Shown: piece after piece, positions 32,989-43,188 of the stretch
Numbering within the stretch: the stretch's first letter is position 1
How the letters are laid out: each line of letters begins with the position of its first letter
DNA from: Zygnema cylindricum
Lineage: Eukaryota; Streptophyta; Zygnematophyceae; Zygnematales; Zygnemataceae
NCBI GenBank assembly: GCA_037447655.1
Contig: JBBHKE010003393.1
Span: forward strand, 59,646 to 121,645
DNA length: 62,000 nucleotides
Direction of reading: 5' to 3'
Translations under genes and position numbers: made by a program
Notes under the pieces: generated by a model
Database searches by the model: none
What the model saw: the letters and a program-made list of their open reading frames with translations, nothing else
What the model was told of the DNA's origin: nothing

Positions 32989-34077
32989 TCACCAAATATC
33001 TGTGTGTACTAGATCTAGATTTTTTTCTCCCTTATAGGTGGCTGTTTTAGGAAAGGGTAATTTGTGTGTTTTACCTTGAGCACATCCACTACAATCACTT
33101 ATATTATCATTCTCAATGAACTTAATCCCTTCCACCACTCCCATCTTTTTCATCTCTCTTAACTTGTCTAGATTCACATGCCCAAGCCTCTTATGCCACA
33201 TCATAATATCATGAACACCAGCATAATAAAGTTTCTTCTTTTCATTACTTAAAACCAGCCTAAACATCCCATGGCTCCCTTTCTCAGCAATGAAATAGAC
33301 ATCCTCCCCAAAACTAGCAGTAAAGACTCTTTCCCTAGTGCTAATAAAAAAACCCTTATCATCTAATACGGATGTAGAGATGAGGTTTTTGTTCAGCTCC
33401 GGAATAAACAATACATCAGAGAATGTTACTATGCATGTCTTTCCTTCTACTAACACCTTCAAATCTACCGATCCTACAAGAGTAGTGGTGACTATCCTCC
33501 CATCCCCGTACTCTATCACTACGATGGGAATATTTCTTATCTTAGTGAACAAGTGCTTGTCCTTACACATGTGCATGGAGGCACCTGGATCTACAATCCA
33601 GCCTGCTTCACCTTTCAATCCACCGTAAGCACATTTATGCCTTCGTGGAATTTCGACCTCGTTTTTTGCCTCCAACTCCTCGTCTAAAAGGAGCTCATCA
33701 TCCTCGTCCTCGGATTCCGCCACATGTACATGTGTCACAAGGGCCTTTTTCTTTCCTCTCGGGGTACCACCGGTCTGCCCCTCCTTTAACCGAAGCTCGG
33801 TTATCTTAGTGCACTCTGCCATATAGTGCCCAGGTTTCTTACAAAAATGACATAAACCTTTGGGAGCCCTTGGTCCAAACTCGTCGGTCTCTTTTTTTTG
33901 CTCCCTCCCCCCATAGTTTTTGACCGGTTTCCGGGAATCCTTCTTCCTCCAATCGATCGCAGTTGCCAAGGCTTGGCCACTCTTTCCTCCCTTTCGGATC
34001 TCAATCGTATTCTCCCGAATGAGAATCATCCCTACCACTGAGTTCCATTTCCACCTTGAGTCCGGCAAGTCTTGCAC
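32989..34077 (-). pseudogene. Copia-2 Gag C-terminus, zinc knuckle, protease, integrase N-terminus
   Basis: A 362-codon open frame. Order: basic linker, intact zinc knuckle CHFCKKPGHYMAEC, protease motif WIVDPGASMHMC (DSG changed to DPG), VLFIPELNKNLIST, GAG-pre-integrase MMWHKRLGHVNLDKL and CSGCAQGKTHKLPF, and the start of the integrase core (LVHTDIW). The length and lack of stops suggest that this part decayed little; only the DPG change would damage protease. Confidence 0.9.
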
Positions 34078-34664
34078 ACAATTAATATGTTTTTGAACTC
34101 ATCGGGTAACTTCATCAGTAAACAGTTAACCTTTTCCTTTTCACTAAAATCTTTTTTCACACTCTCAAACTCCATGAAGAGTGTAGCAACCTCATTGCAA
34201 AAATCCAACATCTTCCCCCCTTTGTATACGTACTCATTAACTTTCTGATCAGCCAACTGTTGTTGCTGAATTGTACCACTTCGGTACATCTCTATGAGAG
34301 CCATCCAAAGATCGGATGCCCTTTCTACCTGCAAATGAGGACATGCAAGTCCTTGAGTGAGATGGCGTAGGATGAAGTGCTTTGCCGCCATATTGTTGAA
34401 GCCCCAGGTTTCAATATCATTCTTCTCGTTCCTCGGAATAGGTGACATGAATGCCGAACCAGTTGCTATTGGTGTGGTCGCCTCCTTCTCCTTTCCTTTG
34501 TCCACCACTTCTCCTTCCTTTGTTTCCTCCATTGAAGGTGGATCCTCTTTCCTGGTGAATCTGCTTCCTCCAAACCCTGGAGGGATTCCAAGACTTGATG
34601 GACGCACCAACCGTCCACTCACTATCCCCCAAAACCTTTTTTCGCATAGAGCTCCTATCATCAT
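34032..34664 (-). pseudogene. Copia-2 Gag N-terminal part
   Basis: Open for 210 codons from MMIGALCEKRFWG. Contains a K/E-rich stretch, then the UBN2-like core NDIETWGFNNMAAKHFILRH, ASDLWMALIEMYRSGTIQQQ, GGKMLDFCNEVATLFMEFES. It shifts frame near 34070 (after LIVCKTCRTQGG) into the zinc-knuckle frame. The homologous copia-1 segment supports the order. Confidence 0.85.
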
Positions 34665-34713
34665 ACTTTCCTAGTATATGAAGCCATTTCCATTAAAGAT
34701 TGGTACCGCAGAG

Positions 34714-34728
34714 GGTGGGCCCATAACC
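34714..34728 (-). other. Copia-2 primer-binding site (internal tRNA-iMet)
   Basis: On the minus strand GGTTATGGGCCCACC, directly after the 5' LTR; identical to the copia-1 site at 3381-3395. Confidence 0.8.
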
Positions 34729-35784
34729 TGAATCTTTGAGACCTCCATAAGTCCTAAGAGTGGACAGCTTCCAAGAAGCCTCTATGATAACTCTGACCCC
34801 TTTGTCTTTCAGCAAAAACAACTGCCACCCTAACAGACAAAAACTCTGGCCATCAGTACCCTTGTGTAGGGAAGACTCCCCTGAGTCTATAGCAAAAATA
34901 ATCTCTGAATTTGCTCCCTTGAGCAGTAAGTTATGGAGGGTCAAAGTTGACCTTTTGTTCAAAAGCTCTCTGGGAGAGAGGGTCCTATCTTCTAATTTTT
35001 CTAAGTCCTATCTCTCTCATAGACTCTATCTACTGATGTACGGAACCAATCAAGGTACAGTTCCGTACGCAAAAGTACAGCTGCCGGTTTACTTTATGTA
35101 GGGACATTGTACAACATGGCCTAAATGTTGACACATGTCATATCCGGATTCGGTGCCATAATCTTCGGAGATTCCACGATCCAATGTAACTTTGCCACGC
35201 GTCATCCGATGCGGCGATGGCCACAAACCGCTGAAATCTTATTCCGCGATCTTGGCGCTAATTCCGACCGTCTGATTAAATTCGAATTTAATCGTAGCCA
35301 TAATAAATACATGCGCGGTATTCGTTTCAATTAAGATATAAATGCGCGGTATTGATTTCTTTTCCGTACTGCAATCCCTACTTATACATTACCGGATCTA
35401 TGTATCCCATAAACAATTATAGTTAAATGATTTATCCTACGTATACATGTTTAAATAAATATCAAACTATATACTACGTAACACTAGTCCAAGACTTAAC
35501 GGCTTTGGCTATCGGTTATCTAATGTTTGCCGGCTGGTAGGTTCAAGGATCAATTTCTATGGCCGACACATTTCTTTTAGATAAATAAACCCCTAACTAA
35601 TAGAAATTTCCCGTAAACGTGTGGATAACCTAGGTAGCCATGGCTCTAGCTCCCTCTCCAATTTCTGAGTGACTGCGAAAAGTTTGAGAGTTGGAGAGAG
35701 AAGTTAGAGGTAGACTGCCTCGGCTTCTTTCCATATTTCTAATTAGACCTAGAAAATACTAAAAATGGACCATTAATTTCTACA
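34729..35784 (-). repeat. Copia-2 5' LTR
   Basis: 1056 bp, same ends as the 3' LTR. A tRNA-like block (AGGTTCAAGGATCAATTTC) lies at about 35495-35570 on the plus strand. Confidence 0.9.
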
Positions 35785-35934
35785 CGCAGGGAACGCAACC
35801 TTGTACTCTCTTCCAAGTAATAAAGCCCTACCTTGTCTGTTAATGCTGTGTTTTTCTAGTGTTGCTACGGGAAGATCCTTGGTGTTTTCCGTTGTGCGTT
35901 GTGGTGTTCTATGTGCTGTATTGCCCCTTTTACA
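35785..35934 (+). repeat. Gypsy-1 3' LTR, right part
   Basis: CGCAGGGAACGCAACCTTGTACTC... to TTTTACA; continues the LTR broken at 29324. Followed by the gypsy target duplication CATTC at 35935-35939. Confidence 0.9.
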
Positions 35935-36215
35935 CATTCCCTCTAGCTGTAAGGTATAATTCTATTTGTACCTTACTTGTTGTGGTCGCCATCTTTAACT
36001 TGGAAATCTAGCAGATGGATGTGAAAATGACGTTTATTCATGGCGAACTGGATAAGGAATTATATATGAAGCAACTTAAGGGGTTTAAGACCATATGAAC
36101 CCATACAAAGTGTGTAAGCTGTCCAAGACATAGTACAGACTAAAGAATTCTCCACAACTGTGGAACATCAAGATTTATGAACACCTAAAATATTAAGGGT
36201 TTGTAAAAATAGAGT
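35935..36215 (+). pseudogene. Host copia RT, continuation after the nest
   Basis: RT homology resumes: AVRYNSICTLLVVVAIFNLE, a stop, QMDVKMTFIHGELDKELYMK (catalytic Asp region), QLKGFKT, then degraded KVCKLSK and LYRLKNSPQLWN. It breaks at about 36215 into a truncated copia LTR. The same fragment is repeated inverted at 37694-37962. Confidence 0.82.
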
Positions 36216-36970
36216 CAGATCACAAACCGCCAAGAATCTCTTCCGCGATCTCGGCTTTCTTTTCTGCCGTCCGATTGAATGCAAATTTCAATTGTAGCCG
36301 TCATAAATGCTGGTGCGGTATTTGTTTCGTAAAAGAAACAAAATGCGCTGTACTTGTTTCTTGTCCATACCGAAATCCGTACGTTTACATGACAAGATCT
36401 ATGTAACCGTAAACATCCGCCGTTAAATGAATTTTCCTACGTGGTAACATATAAATAAATATCAAACCCAGTAGTATGTATCAAAACGTATAAACTTAAT
36501 GGCTAAAGCTACCAGCTACCGGCGCTTTGACCGTTAGCAGGTACCAGGATCAAATCCTGTCACTGACAAACACCTTTTAGTAAATAAACCTTCCTATCTG
36601 TAAATTAACTAATCTATTTCCTTTAAACCTCTACATAGCTTGGGTAGCCATGGCTCTAGCTTCCTCTCCAACTTCTAAGTGACAACAACAAGTGTGGGAG
36701 TTGGAGAGAGAAGTTAGAGGCAGACTTCCTCGACTTCTTTCTATATTCTAATTTAGACCTAGAAAATAATAAAATAACCATCGATTTCTACACTCCCCTT
36801 ATTTACTAGTCAATGTTTAAATTCAGACCACACTTCTCCCTGCAAAAAATAAGTTTAGGAGAAGGCACAAGTTTGGTCATCATATCTGCTACCATCTCAC
36901 AATCTGGTCGGTACTCTAAACTGATTATTTTGTTTTCTACTTTCTCTTTAACAAAGCTAAGTCTAATGTC
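36216..36970 (-). mobile_element. Copia-3: truncated 3' LTR and interior up to the gap
   Basis: Minus-strand copia-2-type LTR, only about 577 bp of it (36216-36792, ending TTTCTACA), followed by the complement of a polypurine tract (CTCCCCTTATTT, 36793 onward) and 3' interior homologous to 30395-30560. The LTR is cut at its left end, joined directly to the RT fragment. A tRNA-like block (GGTACCAGGATCAAATCCTG) lies at about 36540-36560. Confidence 0.82.
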
Positions 36971-37219
36971 NNNNNNNNNNNNNNNNNNNNNNNNNNNNNN
37001 NNNNNNNNNNNNNNNNNNNNNNNNNNNNNNNNNNNNNNNNNNNNNNNNNNNNNNNNNNNNNNNNNNNNNNNNNNNNNNNNNNNNNNNNNNNNNNNNNNNN
37101 NNNNNNNNNNNNNNNNNNNNNNNNNNNNNNNNNNNNNNNNNNNNNNNNNNNNNNNNNNNNNNNNNNNNNNNNNNNNNNNNNNNNNNNNNNNNNNNNNNNN
37201 NNNNNNNNNNNNNNNNNNN
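36971..37219. other. Assembly gap (249 N)
   Basis: Run of N inside copia-3 and between two inverted arms; the missing sequence may be much longer. Confidence 0.99.
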
Positions 37220-37436
37220 GCAATTTACTTAAAAGGATGCACCATTGTATATTTATTTATAGTTTGGGTCATCATACATGGCTTTGAAGATCTAAATTGC
37301 CGATTCCGATGGTCGATGACCGCGAAACTGGCAACCATCCATGGTCCTAGTTTAGGACAGTGGCTGTGTGTGTAAAATCATTTATTTGGAAGGATAGACA
37401 TTTAATTGATTAGACAGTACGGCGTAGCACAGCCAT
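37220..37436. other. Right edge of gap, divergent repeat
   Basis: Not homologous to the left-arm counterpart. Shares short words (CCATGG, CTAGTTTAGG) with window positions 130-160, so probably a diverged copia LTR type. Confidence 0.35.
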
Positions 37437-38262
37437 ATTTATTTATATGTTACCACGTAGGAAAATTCATTTAACGGCGGATGTTTACGGTTACATAGAT
37501 CTTGTCATGTAAACGTACGGATTTCGGTATGGACAAGAAACAAGTACAGCGCATTTTGTTTCCTTTACGAAACAAATACCGCACAAACATTTATGACAGC
37601 TACGATTGAAATTTGCATTCAATCAGACGGCCGAAAAGAAAGCCGAGATCGCGGAAGAGATTCTCGACGGTTTGTGATCTGACTCTATTTTTACAAACCC
37701 TTAATTTTTTAGGTGTTCATCAATCTTGATGTTCCACAGTCGTGGAGATTTCTTTAGTCCGTACTATGCCTTGGACAGCTTACACACTTTGTATGTGTTC
37801 ATATGGTCTTAAACACCTCAAGTTGCTCCATATATAATTCCTCATCCAGTTCGCCATGAATAAACGTCATTTTCACATCCATCTGCTAGATTCCCAAGTT
37901 AAAGATGGCGACCACAACAAGTAAGGTACAAATAGAATTATATCTTACAGCTAGAGCGAATGTGTAAATGGGGCAATAAAGCACACAACACACCACAACG
38001 CACAACGGAAAACACCAAGGATCTTCCCGTAACAATAGCAGGAGCACACAACACTAACAGACAAGGTTGCGCTTTATTCCTTGGAAGAGAGTACAAGGTT
38101 GTGCTCGCTGCGTTGGTCTACTTCAAGTCTCCTATTCACAAGCCTACCTCACTATTTAAACTAGCTAGCTGCTAGTCAACCTAGTACGATACAACTATAC
38201 ATGTGGACCTTCCGGTCACCCGAGATCTATCCAAACATTCTTCTAGAAATATACCGCTCATT
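37437..38262 (-). repeat. Inverted copy of the LTR / copia RT / gypsy LTR junctions
   Basis: Reverse complement of the left arm, in three parts: copia LTR fragment (37437-37693), copia RT fragment (37694-37962), gypsy LTR (37963-38262). Both junctions, LTR/RT and RT/gypsy with target bases CATTC (GAATG here at 37958-37962), are the same as at 36215 and 35934. The gypsy LTR part here is not interrupted by copia-2, but is cut at AATGAGCGG, about 190 bp short of its start. Confidence 0.85.
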
Positions 38263-38265
38263 ATG

Positions 38266-38620
38266 TAAATTGATGAAATCTTTGTATGGGCTAAAACAAG
38301 CCCCTAGACAGCGAAACCTAAAGTTAGATGAGTTCCTTAATTAACTAGGTTTCAAAAGAATAAGTTCAAACCATTATGTTCATGTTCTACAAGGGGAGGA
38401 TGGAATACTGTATATTGTTGTTTATGAAGATGATTTGCTGCTTATAAGCAAATCCATGGATGAAATAAATAAGATCAAAAGTTCCCTGAAATGAAGGTTT
38501 CAGACTAAGAAGTGAAAAAGACTAAAAAATACTAAATATTCTTGTATCCAATTTTGGGATAAAGGAAGCCTAAAGGTAGTTTTTGGGAAACTTGCAGGTC
38601 CTGAATCTTATGGTCTACTT
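38266..38620 (+). pseudogene. Copia RT remnant (YGLKQ to YxDD)
   Basis: LMKSLYGLKQAPRQRNLKLD, a stop, LGFKRISSNHYVHVL, then VVYEDDLLLISKSMDEINKIK, in which the catalytic YVDD is YEDD. Homologous to the part of the host copia RT that is missing at 36215. Its sequence fades after about 38620. Confidence 0.8.
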
Positions 38621-38839
38621 GGTCAATTTGGCTGTAACTTTGGGAGTTAACAATGTGTATGTTGAGGTGTTTACGTGCTGAGTGTTGTGTTAATGGGATA
38701 TGTGAGTGAGGATCTATAGTGTGGTGAAGTTCAATAAATTGTGAGGTATTAGAGTGGTGAAATAAAGTGTTTTGTTAGGACTTCTTCAAAAGTTTCGGCT
38801 TAAGCTATGTCTACATCTAGTACTAGTGATGCAGCTCCA
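38621..38839. other. No feature seen
   Basis: Unrecognised sequence between the RT remnant and the inverted repeat arm. Confidence 0.3.
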
Positions 38840-40150
38840 CCTGCACCAGTTGTCATAGAATAACAAACTTTGGTCAACCATGGCTAGAAATGGTCAAGTT
38901 TAAGTCAAAAATAGTCAAAGATGGAAAACTATAGCCATCATTGCTCCAATAAAGTGAGCGCAAATTACAAAAAATGGCAAAGGGCAAGATGATTGCTCAA
39001 CTTGGTCAACTTCACTTAACATAGTTATTTGGTAGACTTGGCTTTGGTTTGGAAAAGGTTCAAATAAATGATTGAAACTATTTGAGAGAAATTGATGTGA
39101 AAATAATGTAAAATTGGTCAGGAATTAGAGTGAAATTTGTTCGGAGTAGATGTCAAATTAGTGTGAAATTTGGTCTAACATGTTTCAAAAAAGTGGTGTT
39201 TACATGGTTTGAAAGTGGTGCGAAATTGTCTAGAAATTGGTGCGAAATTGGTTGGGAATTGAAATTAAATTGGTCAAAGGTCAATTTTGAAATCAGTGTG
39301 AAATTGGTTTAGATTTAATGTAAAACTGGTGTGAAATTTTGTTCCGATTTTGTTCATAATTGGTTTGGAATTGGTTTGGAATTGATATGACATTGATGTG
39401 AAATTGATGTGAGATTGGTGTAAAATTAGTATGCAATCATTGGTGCGAAATTGATGGGAAACATTGTTAGGAAGTCGTTCAAAATTGGTTTGGAGTTGAT
39501 GTAAAACAGGTGTGGAAGTGGTAGGAATTTAAAAAAGAACTTGATTTTTCCATACTTGTAGATCCAGCGGCCGTAACATGCTGGATTGTTGATATTGAAG
39601 GGTTTTGGGACGGTGGAGGGGGTCGGTTTCCCGACATTAGACCCCGTTTTTAAATTGGGAACTCCGGTACATTTATCTACAATAGAGGAGCAAAGCGTCA
39701 AATAAATAACTAAATGAAGTAAATGCACGAGTAAACGGACAATAGAATGATTGACCAATGAAATACATAAGCAAGCATAGAAATGGACAAGAAAATTTAT
39801 AAAGGGGTTAGTAAATAAATAAACGAACAAATACCCATAAAAATGCCAGAAGAACAATAGTAAAAGAGACATAACTGATATTTGTAAATGGTAGAAGTTG
39901 TAAATGATAGATGATACAATTTGTAGGAAATAAAGTATGTAGGAAGATATATACTGTACACATTTCTGCCGCAATTTCAGAATCTCGTTCTTTGTCCTTT
40001 TCTTTACCGATTTTTTTGTCTCATTCTTCATCCTCTTTCTCTCTTCATTTTGAAAAGATTCGTGATATAAATTAGACCCATTCTATTTTGATTTTAATCG
40101 CCCGCCGGAGCCGAAATGTGTGCAAAAGGCGCAAACATGTTTGGAAATTG
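38840..40150. repeat. Repeat A, left arm (inverted relative to 48640-49930)
   Basis: Reverse complement of 48640-49930 in collinear order: the AAACTTTGGTCAACCATGG end, the degenerate AAATTGGTGTGAAATTGG repeats (39100-39520), a unique block with GGGACGGTGGAGGGGG, the ATTTATCTACAATAGAGGAG block, and the end near GCCGAAATGTGTGCAAAAGG. No coding capacity recognised; the 201-codon frame at 39426-40031 (minus) has no motif and is not conserved in the other arm. Confidence 0.8.
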
Positions 40151-40255
40151 GAGGGGGGAAGAGGTATTGGGGAGCGAGGGAGAGGGTGAGGGGGAAAAGG
40201 AGAGGCAGAGAGGCGGAGAAAGAGCCGGAGAGGGAGAGGGGGAGAGCAATATTGT
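40150..40255. repeat. Purine-rich simple repeat
   Basis: GGGGGAGAGGGAGAGG-type sequence adjoining repeat A; the right arm adjoins the complementary pyrimidine tract at 48100-48640, so this tract belongs to the duplicated unit. Confidence 0.7.
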
Positions 40256-40392
40256 TTTTTTAATGTTTTTGGTCTGAGTTTGATGGCATATCGAATGATA
40301 AAAGATAAGAAAACGAAATCGGGAAGCCATGGCGGAAAATCTACGTACTGATGACGTCACATGGAAACATAACTTCAATATGTCACAAAACC

Positions 40393-40620
40393 CTAAACAT
40401 CTACAACGTCACAAAAACATCGAGGTCTACAACCGTTGTCGTTTTTATAGTCGTCACCAATTTTAGGAAGTTTCGTATTCGTCTTCATTTCGTTTCGTAG
40501 ACTATCGCACATTTTGTAGACGTCTACAGCTGTCACATATTTGAAGTAACGAAGGCGCAAGTAATGATTGACATAGGCACAATTTGAAAAGTACACTGTA
40601 ATATTTGCGCTAAAATCCAA
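40393..40620 (-). other. Mirror ORF in left foldback arm (75 codons)
   Basis: MDFSANITVYFSNCAYVNHY... has the same frame as 40766-41008 in the opposite arm, running outwards from the centre. Substitutions between them are few. No homologue recognised. Conservation follows from the arms being duplicates, so it does not by itself show coding. Confidence 0.25.
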
Positions 40621-40765
40621 AGTAACGTTTCAAAGTTTCGGTTACAAGGGCACACGCCATTTGCGCAAAAATCCAAAGTAACGTTTCAAAGTTTCGATTA
40701 CATGGGCACACGGCACACGCCTTTAAGGGCGTATGCCCATGTAACCGAAACTTTGAAACGTTACT

Positions 40766-41008
40766 TTGGATTTTAGCGCAAATTTTACGGTGTACTTTTC
40801 AAATTGTGCCTATGTCAATCATTACTTGCGCCTTCGTTACTTCAAATATGTGACAGCTGTAGACGTCTACAAAATGTGCGATAGTCTACAAAACGAAATG
40901 AAGACGAATACGAAACTTCCTCAAATTGGTGACGTCTACAAAAACGACGACTGTTGTAGTCGTCGAGGTTTTTGTGACGTTGTAGATGTTAAGGGTTTTG
41001 TGACATAG
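40766..41008 (+). other. Mirror ORF in right foldback arm (80 codons)
   Basis: MDFSANFTVYFSNCAYVNHY...; counterpart of 40393-40620. About ten residue differences over 75, and no frameshift or stop between the two copies despite roughly 10% DNA divergence, which is mildly suggestive of constraint. Confidence 0.25.
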
Positions 41009-41114
41009 CGCAGTCATGCAACTATGTGACGTCATTAATACGTAGATTTTCCCCCGTGGCTTACCGATTTCGTTTTCTTACCTTTAATCATTCGATATGC
41101 CATCAAACTAAGAC

Positions 41115-42764
41115 TACAAATATATATAAAAAAAGTCTTTCATTTGATACCATTATTTCTGCATCTCGTGTAAATAAGAGAGAAAGAGGAGCTGTCGAGT
41201 GAGAGTGAGGGGGAGAGACGAGGACGACTTAAAATTTTGCGAAGGAACCATGAATGAAAGTGGAGGTCCGAGACCCCAACGAATTCTTTTCCGTACATGC
41301 TCGTCATTTTTGTACGTACATCTGCGTGACGAGCAGGGGAAAAAATAGAGTGTACTCCCCGTCGCTCAAAATTTTTGAAAACGTATTACACGTGCAATTC
41401 CGGTTTCCTATTCTTCAATAGGGTATTGCTCTAATAAAAATCAGGTCGCAATTTGATTCGAGTGCAAGTGTGAAGATGAGCTGGAAGTGGGTCGCGATGA
41501 TAATAAAGCCAGCTTGCCGTACCTTCCAGTTCCAAGATGACGCAAAATGTACTTGTGCTTTTGCCCATTTTTCGTACGGCATAACATTTCTCGTTGGAAG
41601 TCCCATTTTCTGTGAAAACGAGGGAAAAAGCCCTTACTTGAACACATGGGAATACGCCCTAATCTTGCGACAAATCTGGTTACGTGGCCAAAGGCTTGGA
41701 GTCATTTCGACCGTCGATGATATATGCATTGACCGTCGATGTAAAAATATCCGGTCACGACTTTCACGAAAGTGGTCGCCTACTTGTGGCAAGGGGCTGT
41801 TTCCGTTAACGAGGCCGTGGGTGGCGTGTTTTCCGCCGTCCAGGTAATGCTTTGCAATGATTGGAAAGATTTGCGAGTGACGATCATTCCCCATGATTGG
41901 ACAAGCTATGCCCATTCCCCATGATTGGACAAGCTATGCCTTTGCCAGCCTGGTTCGTACAATATGCCTTGAAGTCGTTATCTTGTAGAGTCTAATAGAT
42001 TTCGAGCAACTGGCCACCTTGACTAGTGCCGCTTGACGACTGTACGAAAGAGTAACTCGTTTAGATCCTCCCAAGAAACACGTGGCAAATCCAATAAACT
42101 GGATGATAAAGATAAAATAAAAGCCGGTGACGACGAAAGGTTTTTGTCGTTTTGATGTTTTTAATCGATAACCGTACTAAGAGACCACACAAAAAGACAT
42201 ATAAAAAACGAGGGACCATTGAATAATCTCACGTGTCGCCTCCTTCACCATCCGTTGACATCCGAAATTTGCCCCGCCTGTGTTTCTCAAATTTTCAACG
42301 ATAAAACACGAACGACAAAACAACGACATAAAAAGACAAAACACGACCGTACAAAGTGTACGTTAATGTTATTCTAATTTGTACAGATACGAGTTTCAAA
42401 TTTTGTGCTTTTGTAATTTTGACTGTGCTCGTAGTCTGAACATGAAACTACGTGGATCCATTTTAAATAAAGCACGTAGGCGATAGATTTCTTGCTGACA
42501 CGACCTGACGGAGAAATGAACAAAATATTATTGCCACAACACGATTCCGTACGATTGTAGTCAGCGCTAGCCAGCATGTGCTCTCATAGTGGAGCCCACG
42601 TAAAGTGAGAAAGTGACTAGTGCGCAACACTATTATTTGCATGTGGTTGCCGCAGTTTTGTTACCGTAAACCTTGGCCGGCCGTGTGAAATTGCTAATTT
42701 TATTATCACGGTCGACGTTCGGAACCACGGTACTGTTTTAACAGGTTGTTACAATATCGCGCAA
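41115..42764. other. Region upstream of the carboxypeptidase gene, no gene seen
   Basis: Contains a direct repeat of 28 bp (CATTCCCCATGATTGGACAA..., at 41885-41912 and 41913-41940). Frames of 93-125 codons at 41470-41915 overlap on both strands and carry no motif. Confidence 0.4.
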
Positions 42765-42858
42765 GTCAAATTTGTTCAACGGCTTGACCGTCAAATCAAA
42801 TTTATTCAACGGCTTGACCGTCAAATCAAATTTATTCAACGGCTTGACCGTCAAATCT
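42765..42858 (+). promoter_or_regulatory. Three 30-bp repeats with palindromic W-box core TTGACCGTCAA
   Basis: TTGACCGTCAA occurs at 42784-42794, 42814-42824 and 42844-42854 with exact 30-bp spacing, each preceded by CAAATTTATTCAACGGC or a close variant. TTGACC/T is the W-box core bound by plant WRKY factors; here each palindrome offers one on both strands. It lies about 330 bp upstream of the chosen carboxypeptidase start codon, within the likely promoter. Regulation by WRKY factors is inferred only from this. Confidence 0.5.
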
Positions 42859-43188
42859 TAACTCAACGGTACAGTACGTAGCTTGTACTTATTTGTAATT
42901 AAAAGGTACAATTTTTAACAAGCTGACGCAAGTGGCTGCACGCAGCAAAAATTGTCGTTGCGATTACCAATTCCCTAAAATCTTACATACAAAACGACAA
43001 ATAAAACGACCAAGCATAAAAGCTTCGTTCACAAAGAGGAGAAATGTTTTCATTTACTGCGAAAAAAAAAAAAAGGCCATAGAGAAAGAAACCGCGGGAT
43101 TGCGGGAGAAGCTCTAATGGAGAAGTTTTCATACGATTTTTCTTCAAAAGAAAACCGCACGACGCGTGGACGAAAACCACGCGTGGCG

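Larger units (their letters stand above)
29325..35784 (-). mobile_element. Copia-2: full-length minus-strand Ty1/copia (level 3)
   Basis: LTRs 29325-30380 and 34729-35784, both 1056 bp (plus-strand view TGAA...TTTCTACA). Primer-binding site and 5' LTR are at the right, polypurine tract and 3' LTR at the left. Target bases CGGAG (29320-29324) and CGCAG (35785-35789) match at four of five. Removing the element joins the two halves of the gypsy LTR in register with the intact LTR at 22181-22664. The two LTRs differ at a fair number of sites (roughly 90% alike by eye), so this youngest insertion in the nest is not recent. Domains are in copia order, with frameshifts. Confidence 0.93.
22181..35934 (+). 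mobile_element. Gypsy-1: Ty3/gypsy chromovirus (level 2), split by copia-2
   Basis: LTRs TGTAAYAGGGTTAYAGG...CCCTTTTACA at 22181-22664 and 28987-35934, the latter split by copia-2. Target duplication CATTC is perfect at 22176-22180 and 35935-35939. Interior order is gag, protease, RT, RNase H, integrase and chromodomain, then an unusual extra reading-frame region before the 3' LTR. Without the nested copia it is about 7.3 kb. Stops and frameshifts in gag and pol make it inactive. A second copy begins at 60609 and leaves the window. Confidence 0.93.
40272..41114. mobile_element. Foldback element with about 400-bp inverted arms
   Basis: Left arm from GTCTGAGTTTGATGGCATAT (40272) is the reverse complement of the right arm, which ends ATATGCCATCAAACTAAGAC (41114). 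The arms meet near 40690-40730 around a short centre with ACGCCTTTAAGGGCGT, itself a palindrome. Arms are roughly 90% alike. No transposase. The terminal word adjoins short TA-rich DNA; I could not define a target duplication. Transcription across it would give a long hairpin RNA. Confidence 0.85.

Noticed and set aside
39426-40031. 201-codon hydrophobic frame on the minus strand
   Set aside because: AT-rich and not conserved in the other copy of repeat A at 48640-49930; no motif.
41470-41915. Overlapping 125- and 93-codon frames upstream of the carboxypeptidase
   Set aside because: Mutually antisense, without motifs, and including the 28-bp direct repeat.
43117-43188. Upstream ATG as the carboxypeptidase start
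   Set aside because: Would add 24 charged residues before the hydrophobic core and spoil the signal peptide; the ATG at 43189 has a better context.
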